Source of the DNA: JBJGXI01 sp045635475
GTDB taxonomy: Bacteria > Bacillota > Bacilli > Bacillales > Amphibacillaceae
Length of the DNA stretch: 64,000 nt
Direction: 5' to 3'
Assembly: GCF_045635475.1 (NCBI RefSeq)
Contig: NZ_JBJGXI010000014.1
Location: forward strand, 32,444-96,443
Shown: positions 19,155-28,609 of the stretch, piece after piece
Layout of the letters: each line of letters starts with the position of its first letter
How positions within the stretch are numbered: position 1 is the stretch's first letter
The notes under the pieces: model-generated
Database searches by the model: none
The model's input: the letters and a program-made list of their open reading frames with translations, nothing else
What the model was told of the DNA's origin: nothing
Position numbers and translations under genes: made by a program

Positions 19155-20957
19155 CTACACAATTGTTTTTTTCGCAACTTCAGTCTCCACCAGCTGAAAC
19201 TTGTTGACATCAACAATGCCTTTGTTAGAGATTCGTGCATCAGGAATAACTGTTAATGCAATAAGTGAAAAAGTCATAAAAGGGGCGTTGATGTTACATC
19301 CAAGTTTCTTCCAGCCCTCTTCTAGTCTTTTTACTTGATTAACTACCACTTCTAACGGTTGGTCGGACATTAAGCCGGCTATTGGCATTTCAACAAAGCC
19401 TAATACTTCCTCGTTCTTGACGACAATCATTCCCCCGCCAGCTTCAGCTAATTTATTTGCTGCAAAGGCCATATCTTTTTCATTGGTACCCATCACAAGT
19501 AAATTATGGCTGTCGTGTGCTACTGTAGAGGCCACTGCTCCACCTTTTAGTTGAAAACCATGGGCAAAGCCAAGAGAAATTTGGCCGCTTTGATGATGGC
19601 GATCAATACAGGCTAGTCTAATGATGTCATTTTTAAGATCGGTTTGAATAATTTCATTTTCAATCGGTAAATTTATTTGCATTTTCTCTGTTCTTGCACT
19701 ATTTTCAATAACCTTAATCACATTTACTGTAGTTGAATTATTTACTGACTGAGACTTTAGTAAAAAGTCTTCAGGCAAAATCTCGCGTCCTACTTTTACC
19801 GAATTTAAAATATGATGAGGATAGGTAAATGTGGGAGATTCAAAATCATATTTTTTGTTGCGGACAACGATATCGCCATCTGTGATCACAGTTTCTGGTT
19901 CCATTTTATATAAATCATCGATGATAAGTAAATCAGCTTTTTTTCCAAGTGCGATACAACCTAGATCATGATCGAGGTTGAAATATTTAGCTACATTACT
20001 TGTTGCCATTTGAATTGCATCAATAGGATTAACTCCCTCTTCAATGGCACGGCGAACAACATGATTGATATGCCCTTTCTCGACCAAGGTATTAGGATAA
20101 ACATCATCCGTAACTAACAAAATATTATCAATTTTCACTTTATCTTCGGTAACAATTTTAATTACCTCTTTTACATCGCACCAGGCAGAACCCTCACGTA
20201 TCATCACATACATGCCTAAACGCAATTTTTCCAACCCTTGTTCACGTGTCACAGTTTCATGACAAGAGGTAACTCCGGATACAATATAAGCTTGAAGCAT
20301 TTTATCTGTTCCTTCGGGAAAGTGACCAGTTATAGTTTTCTTTGTTTTTAGCGTAGCTTCAATCTCACCAAGCATTTAAGGATCTCCATTTACTACTCCA
20401 GGAAAATTCATTACTTCGCCAAGTCCAATGACATTTTCCCATGTTAAACCTTCCTGAATATCTTCTATTTCTAAAGTGGCACCTGCATCTTCTAGATCGT
20501 CTGTTGCTGGAACACAAGAGGGAAAAGTGGTAAATACTTTTAGGGGAAGTTGTTGACCTTCTTCATGCATTAATCGAACTCCTTCCACACCAAATACATT
20601 AGCAATTTCGTGTGGATCCATTACAATACTAGTTGTCCCTTTTAATAACGCAACTTTCGAGAATTCCGTAACAGAAAGCATTGTGCTCTCGACATGCATA
20701 TGGCCATCGATAAAACCTGGTGATATATACTTTCCTTCTGCATCCAGGATTTCTGTTTCGGGACCAATTGTATGTTTTGCATAACCAATGTAAGCTATTC
20801 TTCCTTTACTAATTGCTATCTCTTGATCGGGTATTAACTCTCCAGTTAGTACATTTACTATAACACCATTCTTAATCACCAAATCTGCCTTCTTCTCTCC
20901 TAAAGCTACTTTTATCAAGTCATTATTTACTTCTTGTAACGTCGTAGAATTTCTCAA
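19155..20957 (-). pseudogene. ade: Adenine deaminase split by in-frame TAA
   Basis: Adenine deaminase (adenine to hypoxanthine, purine salvage) of about 600 codons, interrupted by one in-frame stop, TAA at 20376-20378. The upstream part (193 residues) holds the metal-binding GFIDGHMHVEST and ends at GEVMNFPG; the downstream part (406 residues) resumes at once with ATG in the same frame and holds GHFPEG, SCHETVT, the Asp of LLVTDDVYPN and the C-terminal block RHHQSGQISLGFAHG. No bases seem missing, so it is a single nonsense change, probably AAA to TAA. The TTG start has GAGG 7 nt upstream. Either the gene is dead, or the ATG directly after the stop restarts translation to give two chains. Confidence 0.88.
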
Positions 20958-21190
20958 TTTCTAACCTCATCCTTTTTAATATTTAAATTTTTTTGTAAGA
21001 ATATCTGACAAAGGAATTTATATTTTTTTTTATACTATAGAAATGTTAGTTCCGTGTCATTGGTGTAAGTAACCAAAATTTTGAGAATCAACTAGTTAAA
21101 ATAACTATTGGATAATTTATCCAGATTATTGTTTACTATATATCTACTGCTTTTTGATTTGGTGGTTATATAAAGTAGACAATTTAAATC
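20958..21190. other. Divergent intergenic region
   Basis: AT-rich DNA between the leftward deaminase gene and the rightward importer operon. It must carry the promoter of the deaminase, but I could not pick a convincing one. No gene is seen. Confidence 0.4.
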
Positions 21191-21219
21191 TTGACTTTTG
21201 TTTACTTTGTCCATATGAT
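21191..21219 (+). promoter_or_regulatory. Sigma-A promoter of importer/crotonase operon
   Basis: TTGACT (21191-21196), a 17-nt spacer and TATGAT (21214-21219), close to the sigma-A consensus. It lies about 100 nt before the first permease gene, leaving an untranslated leader of roughly 100 nt. Confidence 0.7.
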
Positions 21220-21326
21220 ATTTTCAGAATAATTTGTATAATTAAAACAATACATGGGAGGTGTTATATAAATTAACACTTGGTGTGATTATAATTAACT
21301 TTTGTAAAAAAAAGGGGGATAGACGA

Positions 21327-22106
21327 ATGAAAACAAAGAAAGTGAAAATAGTTGATATTTCCCTTCATATAGCAACGTTTCTGACGGTTATATTTATTTG
21401 GGAAGCTGTTGTGAGGATTTTTGATATTTCGAGTTCTATATTTCCATCAGGAATAGAAACGGTGTTTAGTTTCTTTTCATTCTTCTTTAATTTTGAGAGT
21501 ATTGAGCATCTTTGGGCAACGTTTAGTGAAACAATGCTCGGTTTCCTGTTAGGAAGTTTGGGTGGTGCCATTCTTGGGATTTTGGTTGCTGAGATAAAGT
21601 GGATGAAGAATCATATATTTCCTTATTTAGTCGCACTTAATTCTATCCCTAAGATGGCATTAGCTCCATTATTCATTGTATGGTTTGGCTTTGGGATCTC
21701 CTCTAAAGTTGCCATGGTTATGATAAGTACTTTCTTTCCAGTACTTATTAACATGATTGTTGGCATGGATAAAATTGATGCCAACCAAATTAAACTAATG
21801 AAAGCTTATTCTGCATCAAAATGGCAAGTTTTCCGGCGTGTAAAACTACCTGGATCATTACCGTATTTATTTTCGGGATTAGAGATTGCGATTATTTTTG
21901 GTGTAATTGGAGCTGTCGTTGCAGAGTTTGTAGGAGCAGATAAGGGATTGGGGTTTTTGATGCTGTTTTATAATGCAAGATTTGAAATAGATGATATGTT
22001 CGCAATTCTTGGGGTTATTTCCTTAATGGGCTATTTATTGCTTCTTGCAGTTCAAAAAGCATCGAAAAAGATTGTTTTTTGGCAAGGGAACGATAACAAA
22101 AAATAG
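21327..22106 (+). CDS. ABC transporter permease, SsuC/TauC type
   Basis: Inner-membrane permease of the nitrate/sulfonate/taurine class of importers. About six hydrophobic segments; coupling loop MKAYSASKWQVFRRVKLPGSLP; signature FPVLINMIVGMD and FVGADKGLGF typical of SsuC/TauC. I chose the ATG at 21327, which has AAGGGGGAT just upstream; the frame is open to a GTG at 21261 but lacks a fitting site. First gene of the operon after the promoter at 21191. A second, related permease is encoded four genes on, so the channel may be a heterodimer. Confidence 0.88.
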   Translation: MKTKKVKIVDISLHIATFLTVIFIWEAVVRIFDISSSIFPSGIETVFSFFSFFFNFESIEHLWATFSETMLGFLLGSLGGAILGILVAEIKWMKNHIFPYLVALNSIPKMALAPLFIVWFGFGISSKVAMVMISTFFPVLINMIVGMDKIDANQIKLMKAYSASKWQVFRRVKLPGSLPYLFSGLEIAIIFGVIGAVVAEFVGADKGLGFLMLFYNARFEIDDMFAILGVISLMGYLLLLAVQKASKKIVFWQGNDNKK

Positions 22107-22142
22107 AGGCTTTAAAAAATCTAATAAAAAAGGGGTATGGAT

Positions 22143-23249
22143 ATGGGTCTTACAAAGAAAAGGGCTTTAGTTTTAATCTTGGCTCTTATATCAGTATTGG
22201 TTTTTTCAGGATGTGCATCAGATGCAGCACAAGGAGCAAATGAGGGTGGGGAAAAAACAAAGGTTACGTTAGCAATTGCAACAAAAGATATTAATATTGG
22301 TTATCCTTTTGCTACGTTACCGTTAGCGATGGGTTGGTTTGAAGAGGAAGGATTGGACGTTACGTTAGTTCCTGGTGATTCATCACAAGGTGTTGTTCAG
22401 TTATTAGAAAGTGGGAAAGCGGACTTAGGGGTAATGACAACTACTACTGGTGCAATGGCTACGATAAAAGAAGGTATACCAATTAAGTCAGTTTACGGGA
22501 TTTCGATTCGAAACGGAGATCGCTTCGTTGTTATGGCGGACTCTGGTATAGAAGATGTAAAAGATCTAGAGGGCAAAAAATTAGGGGTTCCAGATCTAGG
22601 TTCAGGTCAAGTTGGGTATGCACATGTACGTTTTGATGAAGCTGGTGTTCCGTTAGATTCAGTGGAAGAAATAAGTGTTGGTTATGGTGCACAAGCGTAC
22701 GAAGCGTTGAAAAAAGGGACGGTTGATGCCTATGTAACATGGGCTTCCGCATTTGCATTAGGGAAAACAAGTGGGTACGATATCAAAGGACTTCCGATGG
22801 CTGATTGGCAAAACGATATGTATAACTTCAATTTGTATGCAGCTGATGACTATATTGATGAAAATAGTGAGATTATTGGCAAAATCGGTAGAGCTTTTGC
22901 AAAAGCTAGTGTCTTTATAAAAACAAATCCAGAAGCAGCAGTGAAAATCTTTTGGGATCAGTATCCTGAAAGAGCACCAAAAGATTTGGATGATGCGACA
23001 GCACTTAATAATGAATTGGAAGTTTTGAAAGCACAAATGGGTGACATGCGTGTTGAAGAATTGCCAGTAGATTACCACTGGGGTTCTCAAGAAGCTAAGG
23101 CTTGGGATTTCTTGCAACAGTATCTCTACGATACAAACATGATAGAGGACACAATAGATTCTAGTAAATTATTTGATAATAGTGTACAAGATGAATTCAT
23201 TAATTTTGATGTAAATGAAATAGTGAAGCAAGCCGAAGAGTGGGAGTAA
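22143..23249 (+). CDS. NMT1/SsuA-type substrate-binding lipoprotein
   Basis: Extracellular receptor of the ABC importer. Lipoprotein signal with lipobox VFSGC (Cys24), then an NMT1/THI5-like or SsuA-like fold: PFATLPLAMGWFEEEGLDV, ESGKADLGVMTTTTGAM, DLEGKKLGVPDLGS, KKGTVDAYVTWASAFALG. Family members bind sulfonates, nitrate, thiamine precursors or aromatic acids. I chose the ATG at 22143 (AAGGGG 7 nt upstream) rather than the one 6 nt earlier, which is too close to the ribosome-binding site. The enoyl-CoA hydratase-like genes downstream suggest a carboxylic acid ligand. Confidence 0.88.
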   Translation: MGLTKKRALVLILALISVLVFSGCASDAAQGANEGGEKTKVTLAIATKDINIGYPFATLPLAMGWFEEEGLDVTLVPGDSSQGVVQLLESGKADLGVMTTTTGAMATIKEGIPIKSVYGISIRNGDRFVVMADSGIEDVKDLEGKKLGVPDLGSGQVGYAHVRFDEAGVPLDSVEEISVGYGAQAYEALKKGTVDAYVTWASAFALGKTSGYDIKGLPMADWQNDMYNFNLYAADDYIDENSEIIGKIGRAFAKASVFIKTNPEAAVKIFWDQYPERAPKDLDDATALNNELEVLKAQMGDMRVEELPVDYHWGSQEAKAWDFLQQYLYDTNMIEDTIDSSKLFDNSVQDEFINFDVNEIVKQAEEWE

Positions 23250-23270
23250 TCGTGATTAGGGGTGAAGAAT

Positions 23271-24068
23271 GTGGCAAATGCATCGGATGTCTTGTTAAAA
23301 GACGTTAATAAAATATATGAAACGCGAGAAGGGAAACAACTACACGCGATTAAAGATGTCTCTTTAAATGTAGAAAAAGGACAATTTGTATCCATTGTAG
23401 GACCGAGTGGCTGTGGTAAAAGTACACTGCTTAATATTTTGTGTGGATTATTACCATCTACCAGTGGAGAAGTACTTATTGATAATACACCACTTGTGGG
23501 GCCAAGAGATGATCTGGGGATTGCTTTTCAGCAGCCCCTCCTCTTACCCTGGTTAAAAATTATTGATAATGTATTGCTTCCGGTTGATGTTCAATCGAAA
23601 AAGCGCTCGGATTACATGGAGCGTGCCATGGACTTGTTAGAGTTGGTTGGATTAAAAGGATTTGAGAAAAGGTATCCAAGTGAATTATCCGGTGGGATGC
23701 AACAACGCGTTGGAATTGTTAGGTCGTTAGTTCATGATCCATCTTTGCTGTTAATGGATGAACCGTTTAGTGCGCTAGACGCTTTAACTCGAGAGACGAT
23801 GAGTGTAGAGTTGCAAAGAATTTGGAAGGAAACAGGAAAAACAATTATTTTCATCACTCACTCGATATCTGAAGCGGTATTTTTGAGTGACCGTGTAGCG
23901 GTAATGAGCTCTAGGCCGGGGCGAATTTCTAAGATTATTGATGTGAATTTACCAAGACCACGTTCATTGGACATTATGAACTCAGATAAGTTAGGGGTCT
24001 ATGCTAATCAAATCAGAAAAGAATTTGACCTGGAAGAGAAAAGAGATCTTTCATCAAGAATAAGTTAA
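23271..24068 (+). CDS. ABC transporter ATPase, SsuB/TauB type
   Basis: Cytoplasmic ATPase energising the importer. Walker A GPSGCGKST, Q-loop AFQQPLLLPW, signature LSGGMQQR, Walker B LLLMDEPF, and His in FITHSISEA. Length about 265 residues, normal. The GTG at 23271 lies 5-6 nt after AGGGGTGA; an in-frame GTG at 23262 overlaps that site. It lies 21 nt after the receptor gene and 47 nt before the second permease. Confidence 0.92.
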   Translation: MANASDVLLKDVNKIYETREGKQLHAIKDVSLNVEKGQFVSIVGPSGCGKSTLLNILCGLLPSTSGEVLIDNTPLVGPRDDLGIAFQQPLLLPWLKIIDNVLLPVDVQSKKRSDYMERAMDLLELVGLKGFEKRYPSELSGGMQQRVGIVRSLVHDPSLLLMDEPFSALDALTRETMSVELQRIWKETGKTIIFITHSISEAVFLSDRVAVMSSRPGRISKIIDVNLPRPRSLDIMNSDKLGVYANQIRKEFDLEEKRDLSSRIS

Positions 24069-24115
24069 ATCAAACCTTTGAAGAAAAGAAAGTTGGGAGG
24101 GGCCTTTGACACACT

Positions 24116-24877
24116 ATGAAAACATTTAACTATAAGAAATTAGTTATTAATATGGTGATCTTTCTAGTATTTGTAGGAATATGGCAAAGCTATGTAACTA
24201 TTTCAAACGTTTCGGATACGATTTTTCCATCAGCAAGCAGTGTAGGGCAGTTTCTATACGCTAATATCGTCGATGGGACTTTCTTGAACCATTTTTGGAT
24301 AACATTTGTTGAAGCGATTTTGGGATTTCTCATTGGAAGTGCAGGTGGTATCCTTCTTGCTGTTTTCGTAGCAGAAATATATTGGGTTAAGCGATTGATT
24401 CACCCGTATATTTTAGCAAGCCAAGCTGTGCCGGTTATTGCTTTGGCTCCATTATTTATTATCTGGTTTGGGTTTGGGATTCCTTCAAAAGTAGCGCTAG
24501 CTGTTACGATTGTGTTTTTTCCTGTCTTGATCAATACGATTACAGGTTTAGAGAATGCTGATAAGGCACAGATTAAATTACTTAAAGCCTACTCAGCATC
24601 AGGTTGGCAAATCTTTTTTAGGGTGAAGCTTCCTAACGCACTTCCATACATTTTTGCAGGGCTAGAAATTGCTATAGTTTTGAGTGTCATTGCTGCAGTA
24701 GTATCAGAATTCATGGGTGCAGAAGGTGGCCTTGGCTATTTAATCGTTATTTATAATAACCAACTAAATATGGCTGCTCAATTTTCGGTGTTTGTTCTTT
24801 TGGCAGTTATCGGAATAGTGTTTAGTTATCTAATCCAATTATTAACGAAAAAAGTTGTATTTTGGCATGAAAATTAA
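24116..24877 (+). CDS. ABC transporter permease, SsuC/TauC type (second)
   Basis: Paralogue of the first permease in this operon, 253 residues: the same helices, the coupling loop LKAYSASGWQIFFRVKLPNALP and the GAEGGLGYL motif. Having two different permeases with one ATPase and one receptor suggests a heterodimeric channel. The ribosome-binding site GGGAGGGG is about 13 nt upstream of the ATG, longer than usual. Followed after 21 nt by the first crotonase gene. Confidence 0.87.
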   Translation: MKTFNYKKLVINMVIFLVFVGIWQSYVTISNVSDTIFPSASSVGQFLYANIVDGTFLNHFWITFVEAILGFLIGSAGGILLAVFVAEIYWVKRLIHPYILASQAVPVIALAPLFIIWFGFGIPSKVALAVTIVFFPVLINTITGLENADKAQIKLLKAYSASGWQIFFRVKLPNALPYIFAGLEIAIVLSVIAAVVSEFMGAEGGLGYLIVIYNNQLNMAAQFSVFVLLAVIGIVFSYLIQLLTKKVVFWHEN

Positions 24878-24898
24878 TAGAAGGAAGTGTTATAAAAT

Positions 24899-25726
24899 AT
24901 GAGTTTTGAATTTATTAAAGTAGCAAAAGAATCAGGTATTGGTTTTGTTACGTTAAATCGCCCCGAGAAATTAAATGCAATGCCTGAACCGATGTGGCTA
25001 GAGTTGGCGGATGCTGTAAATGATTGTAGTTCAGATGAGGCTATCAAAGTTATTGTATTAAAAGCTGCCGGAAAATCATTTTCAGCAGGGTTTGATATAT
25101 CAGGTGACCCCTACGAAAACGTTCAAAGATGGTATGAGCATGCCAAGATTGGTAACACAGCGCCTTATGCAATTTGGAATAGCCCTAAACCAGTGATCGC
25201 TCAAGTTCAGGGGCATTGCTTGGGCGGAGCTAATTCGTTAGCGATGAGTTGTGATTTAATTGTGGCTTCCGCTGAGGCTAAATTTGGTGAACCAGAAGTC
25301 AGGTTTGGTACGTTTAGCCCATTCTTTATTTTGCCTTGGATGGTCAATGCGAAAAAAGCGAAGGAGCTTCTATTAACGGGGGACCTGATTTCTGCAGAAG
25401 AGGCGAAAGAAATTGGTATTGTTAATAAAGTTGTCAAAGCTGAAGATTTAGAAATGGAAACAAGGTATTTAGCAGAAAAAATTAAGCGAAACGACAATAT
25501 TACCAATGAATCTATCAAACAATTAACCAACCGTATTTACGAAATTCAAGGTTTCTTGAACTCAATGAAAGTTGGCGAGGAGCAGTTCGCAATGGTAGCA
25601 GCCTCTGAAAAACCGCTTGCGGAAGCGTTTATTGGATTAGTTGGTGAAAAAGGGTTTAAGAAAGCGCAAGAAATAAGAATGTCTGAAATAGAAAGTAATG
25701 TCGAAAAAACAGTTATAAATAGCTAA
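24899..25726 (+). CDS. Crotonase-family protein lacking one catalytic Glu
   Basis: Enoyl-CoA hydratase/isomerase fold, 275 residues. The acyl-CoA oxyanion hole is present (SFSAGFDIS and CLGGANSL). In classical hydratases two Glu residues act on water; here the first position (GGxxE) is Ser113, while the second, Glu133 in GEPEVRFG, is kept. The usual GGTQRL segment is replaced by SPFFILPW. It is therefore probably not a plain hydratase; it may be an isomerase, hydrolase or carbon-carbon lyase on a CoA thioester. It is closely related to the next gene and sits just after the importer, so it probably acts on the imported compound after CoA activation. Confidence 0.82.
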   Translation: MSFEFIKVAKESGIGFVTLNRPEKLNAMPEPMWLELADAVNDCSSDEAIKVIVLKAAGKSFSAGFDISGDPYENVQRWYEHAKIGNTAPYAIWNSPKPVIAQVQGHCLGGANSLAMSCDLIVASAEAKFGEPEVRFGTFSPFFILPWMVNAKKAKELLLTGDLISAEEAKEIGIVNKVVKAEDLEMETRYLAEKIKRNDNITNESIKQLTNRIYEIQGFLNSMKVGEEQFAMVAASEKPLAEAFIGLVGEKGFKKAQEIRMSEIESNVEKTVINS

Positions 25727-25851
25727 ATAATTAGCGGAGGATGTTCTAAGAAGAAGGATCAACCCCCTAGTCTTTTATTACCAGCCAGGTTGCAAAAGGG
25801 AGAACAACTGTAGGGCATCCTCTTATACAAAATAAGGTAGGTGTTGTGAAT
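25727..25851. other. Intergenic gap within operon
   Basis: A gap of 125 nt separating the two crotonase paralogues, the largest within this operon. No hairpin with a T tract is evident. AGGTG before 25852 serves as ribosome-binding site for the next gene. Confidence 0.35.
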
Positions 25852-26682
25852 ATGGATACGATTTTGACCCAAGCTGATAATGGCATTGGCTATATTACGC
25901 TTAATCGTCCAGATAAATTAAATTATTTGTCGGATGAGATGTTTATTGCCTTAAAACAAACGATTGAATCTTGGGATAATCGTGATGATGTTCAGGTGAT
26001 TATTTTAAGAGGGAATGGAAAGGCATTTTCATCAGGTTTTGATGTTTCATCTGATCCTCCTACATCTGTTAAGGAGTGGCTGGACCAAGCAATACTAGAA
26101 AATCAAGCACCCTATTCTTTTTGGGGTAGTGAAAAACCAATCATTGCGCAGGTGCACGGATATTGTTTAGGTGGGGCAAATTCCTTAGTCTTGAGTTGCG
26201 ACATGATTATTGCTGCTGAAGACGCGACGTTTGGTGAACCAGAAGTGCGGTTCGGGAGTATTAGTCCGTTTTTTATGTTGCCTTGGATGACACATAGTAA
26301 ACAAGCAAAAGAGCTCCTTCTTACTGGTGACCGAATTTCGGCAGTGGAAGCAAAGGGCTTAGGGTTGATTAATAAGGTAGTGAAACGGGAGGATTTAGAA
26401 AAAGAAACAGTTTATTTAGCTGAAAAAATTAAAAAAAATGATCAAATAACAAATGGTACGATTAAGTATTTAACGAACCAAATGTATGACATAAGAGGAT
26501 TTAAAGAATCAATGCATACGGCTGAAGAAAAGTTTGCGATGTTAATGGATTCTGATCGACCTGAAGCGAATCAGTTTATGAAAACAATAACGGAAAAAGG
26601 TTTCCGAGAAGCGCAGCGCTTAAGAAAGTTGGAAATTACAGAAGGTGTAGAAAAATCATTGTTAGTGCAAGGGAGAGAGTAG
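25852..26682 (+). CDS. Crotonase-family protein, paralogue lacking catalytic Glu
   Basis: Second member of the unusual crotonase pair, 276 residues. It shares with its neighbour Ser (Ser111) at the first catalytic Glu position, the retained Glu131 in GEPEVRFG and the SPFFMLPW replacement of GGTQRL. N-terminal LNRPDKLNYLS is the family beta strand and turn. The ATG at 25852 follows AGGTG; a GTG two codons earlier is possible. The two probably arose by tandem duplication and may form a heterohexamer or act on successive intermediates. Confidence 0.82.
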   Translation: MDTILTQADNGIGYITLNRPDKLNYLSDEMFIALKQTIESWDNRDDVQVIILRGNGKAFSSGFDVSSDPPTSVKEWLDQAILENQAPYSFWGSEKPIIAQVHGYCLGGANSLVLSCDMIIAAEDATFGEPEVRFGSISPFFMLPWMTHSKQAKELLLTGDRISAVEAKGLGLINKVVKREDLEKETVYLAEKIKKNDQITNGTIKYLTNQMYDIRGFKESMHTAEEKFAMLMDSDRPEANQFMKTITEKGFREAQRLRKLEITEGVEKSLLVQGRE

Positions 26683-26684
26683 TC

Positions 26685-27479
26685 GTGACCATTAAACAAT
26701 TTGACAAAATAAAAATTGAAGTAAGAAATAGTGTCGCATACTTGGAAATAAGTAATCCAAAAGCAAATACGTTAAGCACGAAAACATTAGCTGATTTATC
26801 TGATGTTATGGATAACTTAAAATATTCTTCCGATGTTAAGGCGATTGTTGTTACAGGCGAAGGGAAGTTTTTTGCGGCTGGAGCGGACATACAAGAATTC
26901 ACGGATGCTTTTGGCGATGAGATTAAAGGAAGAGAAATGGCGGTAAATGCAAACATTCTATTTAACAAAATTGAGAAGTTTGACAAGCCAGTGATTGCTG
27001 CAGTAAATGGACCTTGTTTGGGTGGAGGTCTAGAGCTTGCGATGGCTTGTCACATGCAAATCGCTTCTGATGACGCATTGTTTGGAATGCCTGAATTAAA
27101 ACTAGGGCTAATTCCAGGTTATGGGGGAACGCAAAGGCTACCCGGATTAATTGGGAAAGCAAAAGCAACCGAACTAATCCTTACTAGCAAGTTTATTAAG
27201 GGACAAGAGGCAGAAAAAATTGGCTTGGTGAATCAATCTGTGCCAGCAGAGGAATTGTTAAGTACAGTAACGTCTATTGCTGAATCCGTTGCTAACTACA
27301 AAAGTCCATTGGCGGTTTCAGCAGCTTTAACCGCTATTAATAACGGGGTTGATTCAAATTTTGAAGAAGGTCTCCGATTTGAAACGGAAGAATGGTCTAA
27401 ATTATTTAGTACGAAAGATATGGAAGAAGGCGTTACTGCATTTATTGAAAAAAGAGATCCAATCTTTACGGGGGAGTAA
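26685..27479 (+). CDS. Enoyl-CoA hydratase
   Basis: Classical crotonase that adds water to a trans-2-enoyl-CoA. Both catalytic Glu are present: Glu117 in CLGGGLELAM and Glu137 in GMPELKLG, followed by IPGYGGTQRLP. Oxyanion region FAAGADIQEF. 264 residues, normal. It starts with GTG after GGGAGAGAG, immediately behind the preceding stop, so it is translationally coupled. It contrasts with the two divergent paralogues before it and probably carries out the true hydration step. Confidence 0.9.
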   Translation: MTIKQFDKIKIEVRNSVAYLEISNPKANTLSTKTLADLSDVMDNLKYSSDVKAIVVTGEGKFFAAGADIQEFTDAFGDEIKGREMAVNANILFNKIEKFDKPVIAAVNGPCLGGGLELAMACHMQIASDDALFGMPELKLGLIPGYGGTQRLPGLIGKAKATELILTSKFIKGQEAEKIGLVNQSVPAEELLSTVTSIAESVANYKSPLAVSAALTAINNGVDSNFEEGLRFETEEWSKLFSTKDMEEGVTAFIEKRDPIFTGE

Positions 27480-27493
27480 AGGTCTTAGAAAGA

Positions 27494-28609
27494 ATGGTGG
27501 ATATGGTTATAGGGAAAAGTGTGTTATTTGAGTTGAGCGGTCAAGTTGGATGGATAAAACTAAATCGTCCGAAAGCATTAAATTCATTAGATTACGAGAT
27601 GGTAATAGCTATCTACCAAAAATTAAACGAGTGGAAAGAAAGCCCAGAAGTAAAAGTGATAGGGATTGAAGGAGAAGGAGAAAAGGCATTTTGTGCAGGT
27701 GGTGATATGGTTGCCTTCTATAACAGGCGGTATAGCACAGATGACTATCCACTTCAATTTTTTCAGACGGAATATCAAATGGATCTCCTTATCCATAACT
27801 ACCCTAAGCCTGTAGTGGCATTGGTGGATGGCTATGTCATGGGTGGTGGTGTTGGAATAGCTGCTGGTGCGAGCCATCGCATAGTAACCGAAAAAACGAA
27901 GTGGTCCATGCCAGAGATGAATATCGGTTTCTTCCCTGATGTTGGAGCGAGTTATTTTCTAAATCAAATGCCTGGTTACATAGGGCGGTATTTAGCGTTA
28001 ACATCTCAATTAATCAAAGGGAACGATCTTATTTATGTTGGGGCTGCTGATTATTATGTGACTACAGCAAGCCTAGCTGAGTTAAAGGCAGCACTTAGTA
28101 GCACTGAGTATGATGATCAAGCGGTAAATGAAGAAGTTAATAGATTAATAGAAAAGTTCAGTAAACAAGCGGTTCAGGGTTCACAAATAATGATAGATGA
28201 ACTAGAAATCAATCAACATTTCTGTTTTGATTCACTCGAACAAATCATGGATTCGTTAAAAAATAAAGCGTTAGCTAATTCTAGCTGGGAAAAAGAAACG
28301 CTATTAACCCTTCAGAAAAAGCCGCCTACATCGTTAAAGGTAGCATTGAAACAAAATTTGGAAGGGGAAGGCAAAACGATTTTCGACTGTTTGAAAATGG
28401 AGTTGGAATTAAGTCTTAACTTTATGGAACATGCTGATTTTTATGAAGGTGTCCGGGCTGTATTAGTAGATAAAGACCATGCTCCAATGTGGAACCCGTC
28501 CCAATTACAAGAAGTTAGTGATAGAGACGTTGCTAAATTTTTTGAGTACAACTGGAGTAATGGAAATCCATTAAAGGAAGAAGTGATAACGTATGGAAAT
28601 CACCAATAA
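27494..28609 (+). CDS. 3-hydroxyisobutyryl-CoA hydrolase-like protein
   Basis: Crotonase-superfamily thioesterase of the HIBCH type, 371 residues, longer than hydratases through a C-terminal extension (IFDCLKMELELSLNF, then KDHAPMWNP, which is typical of HIBCH). Core motifs: CAGGDMVAFY, VMGGGVGIAAGASHRIV and MPEMNIGFFPDVGASYFL with its catalytic Glu. In valine breakdown it frees 3-hydroxyisobutyrate from CoA. Here it lies between a hydratase and an ADP-forming acyl-CoA synthetase gene, which its end overlaps by 17 nt. It could release the end product of the pathway or recycle CoA. Confidence 0.87.
   Translation: MVDMVIGKSVLFELSGQVGWIKLNRPKALNSLDYEMVIAIYQKLNEWKESPEVKVIGIEGEGEKAFCAGGDMVAFYNRRYSTDDYPLQFFQTEYQMDLLIHNYPKPVVALVDGYVMGGGVGIAAGASHRIVTEKTKWSMPEMNIGFFPDVGASYFLNQMPGYIGRYLALTSQLIKGNDLIYVGAADYYVTTASLAELKAALSSTEYDDQAVNEEVNRLIEKFSKQAVQGSQIMIDELEINQHFCFDSLEQIMDSLKNKALANSSWEKETLLTLQKKPPTSLKVALKQNLEGEGKTIFDCLKMELELSLNFMEHADFYEGVRAVLVDKDHAPMWNPSQLQEVSDRDVAKFFEYNWSNGNPLKEEVITYGNHQ

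Noticed and set aside
20958..21260. Purine riboswitch before the adenine deaminase or importer
   Set aside because: I could not find the conserved three-way junction or loop sequences on either strand.
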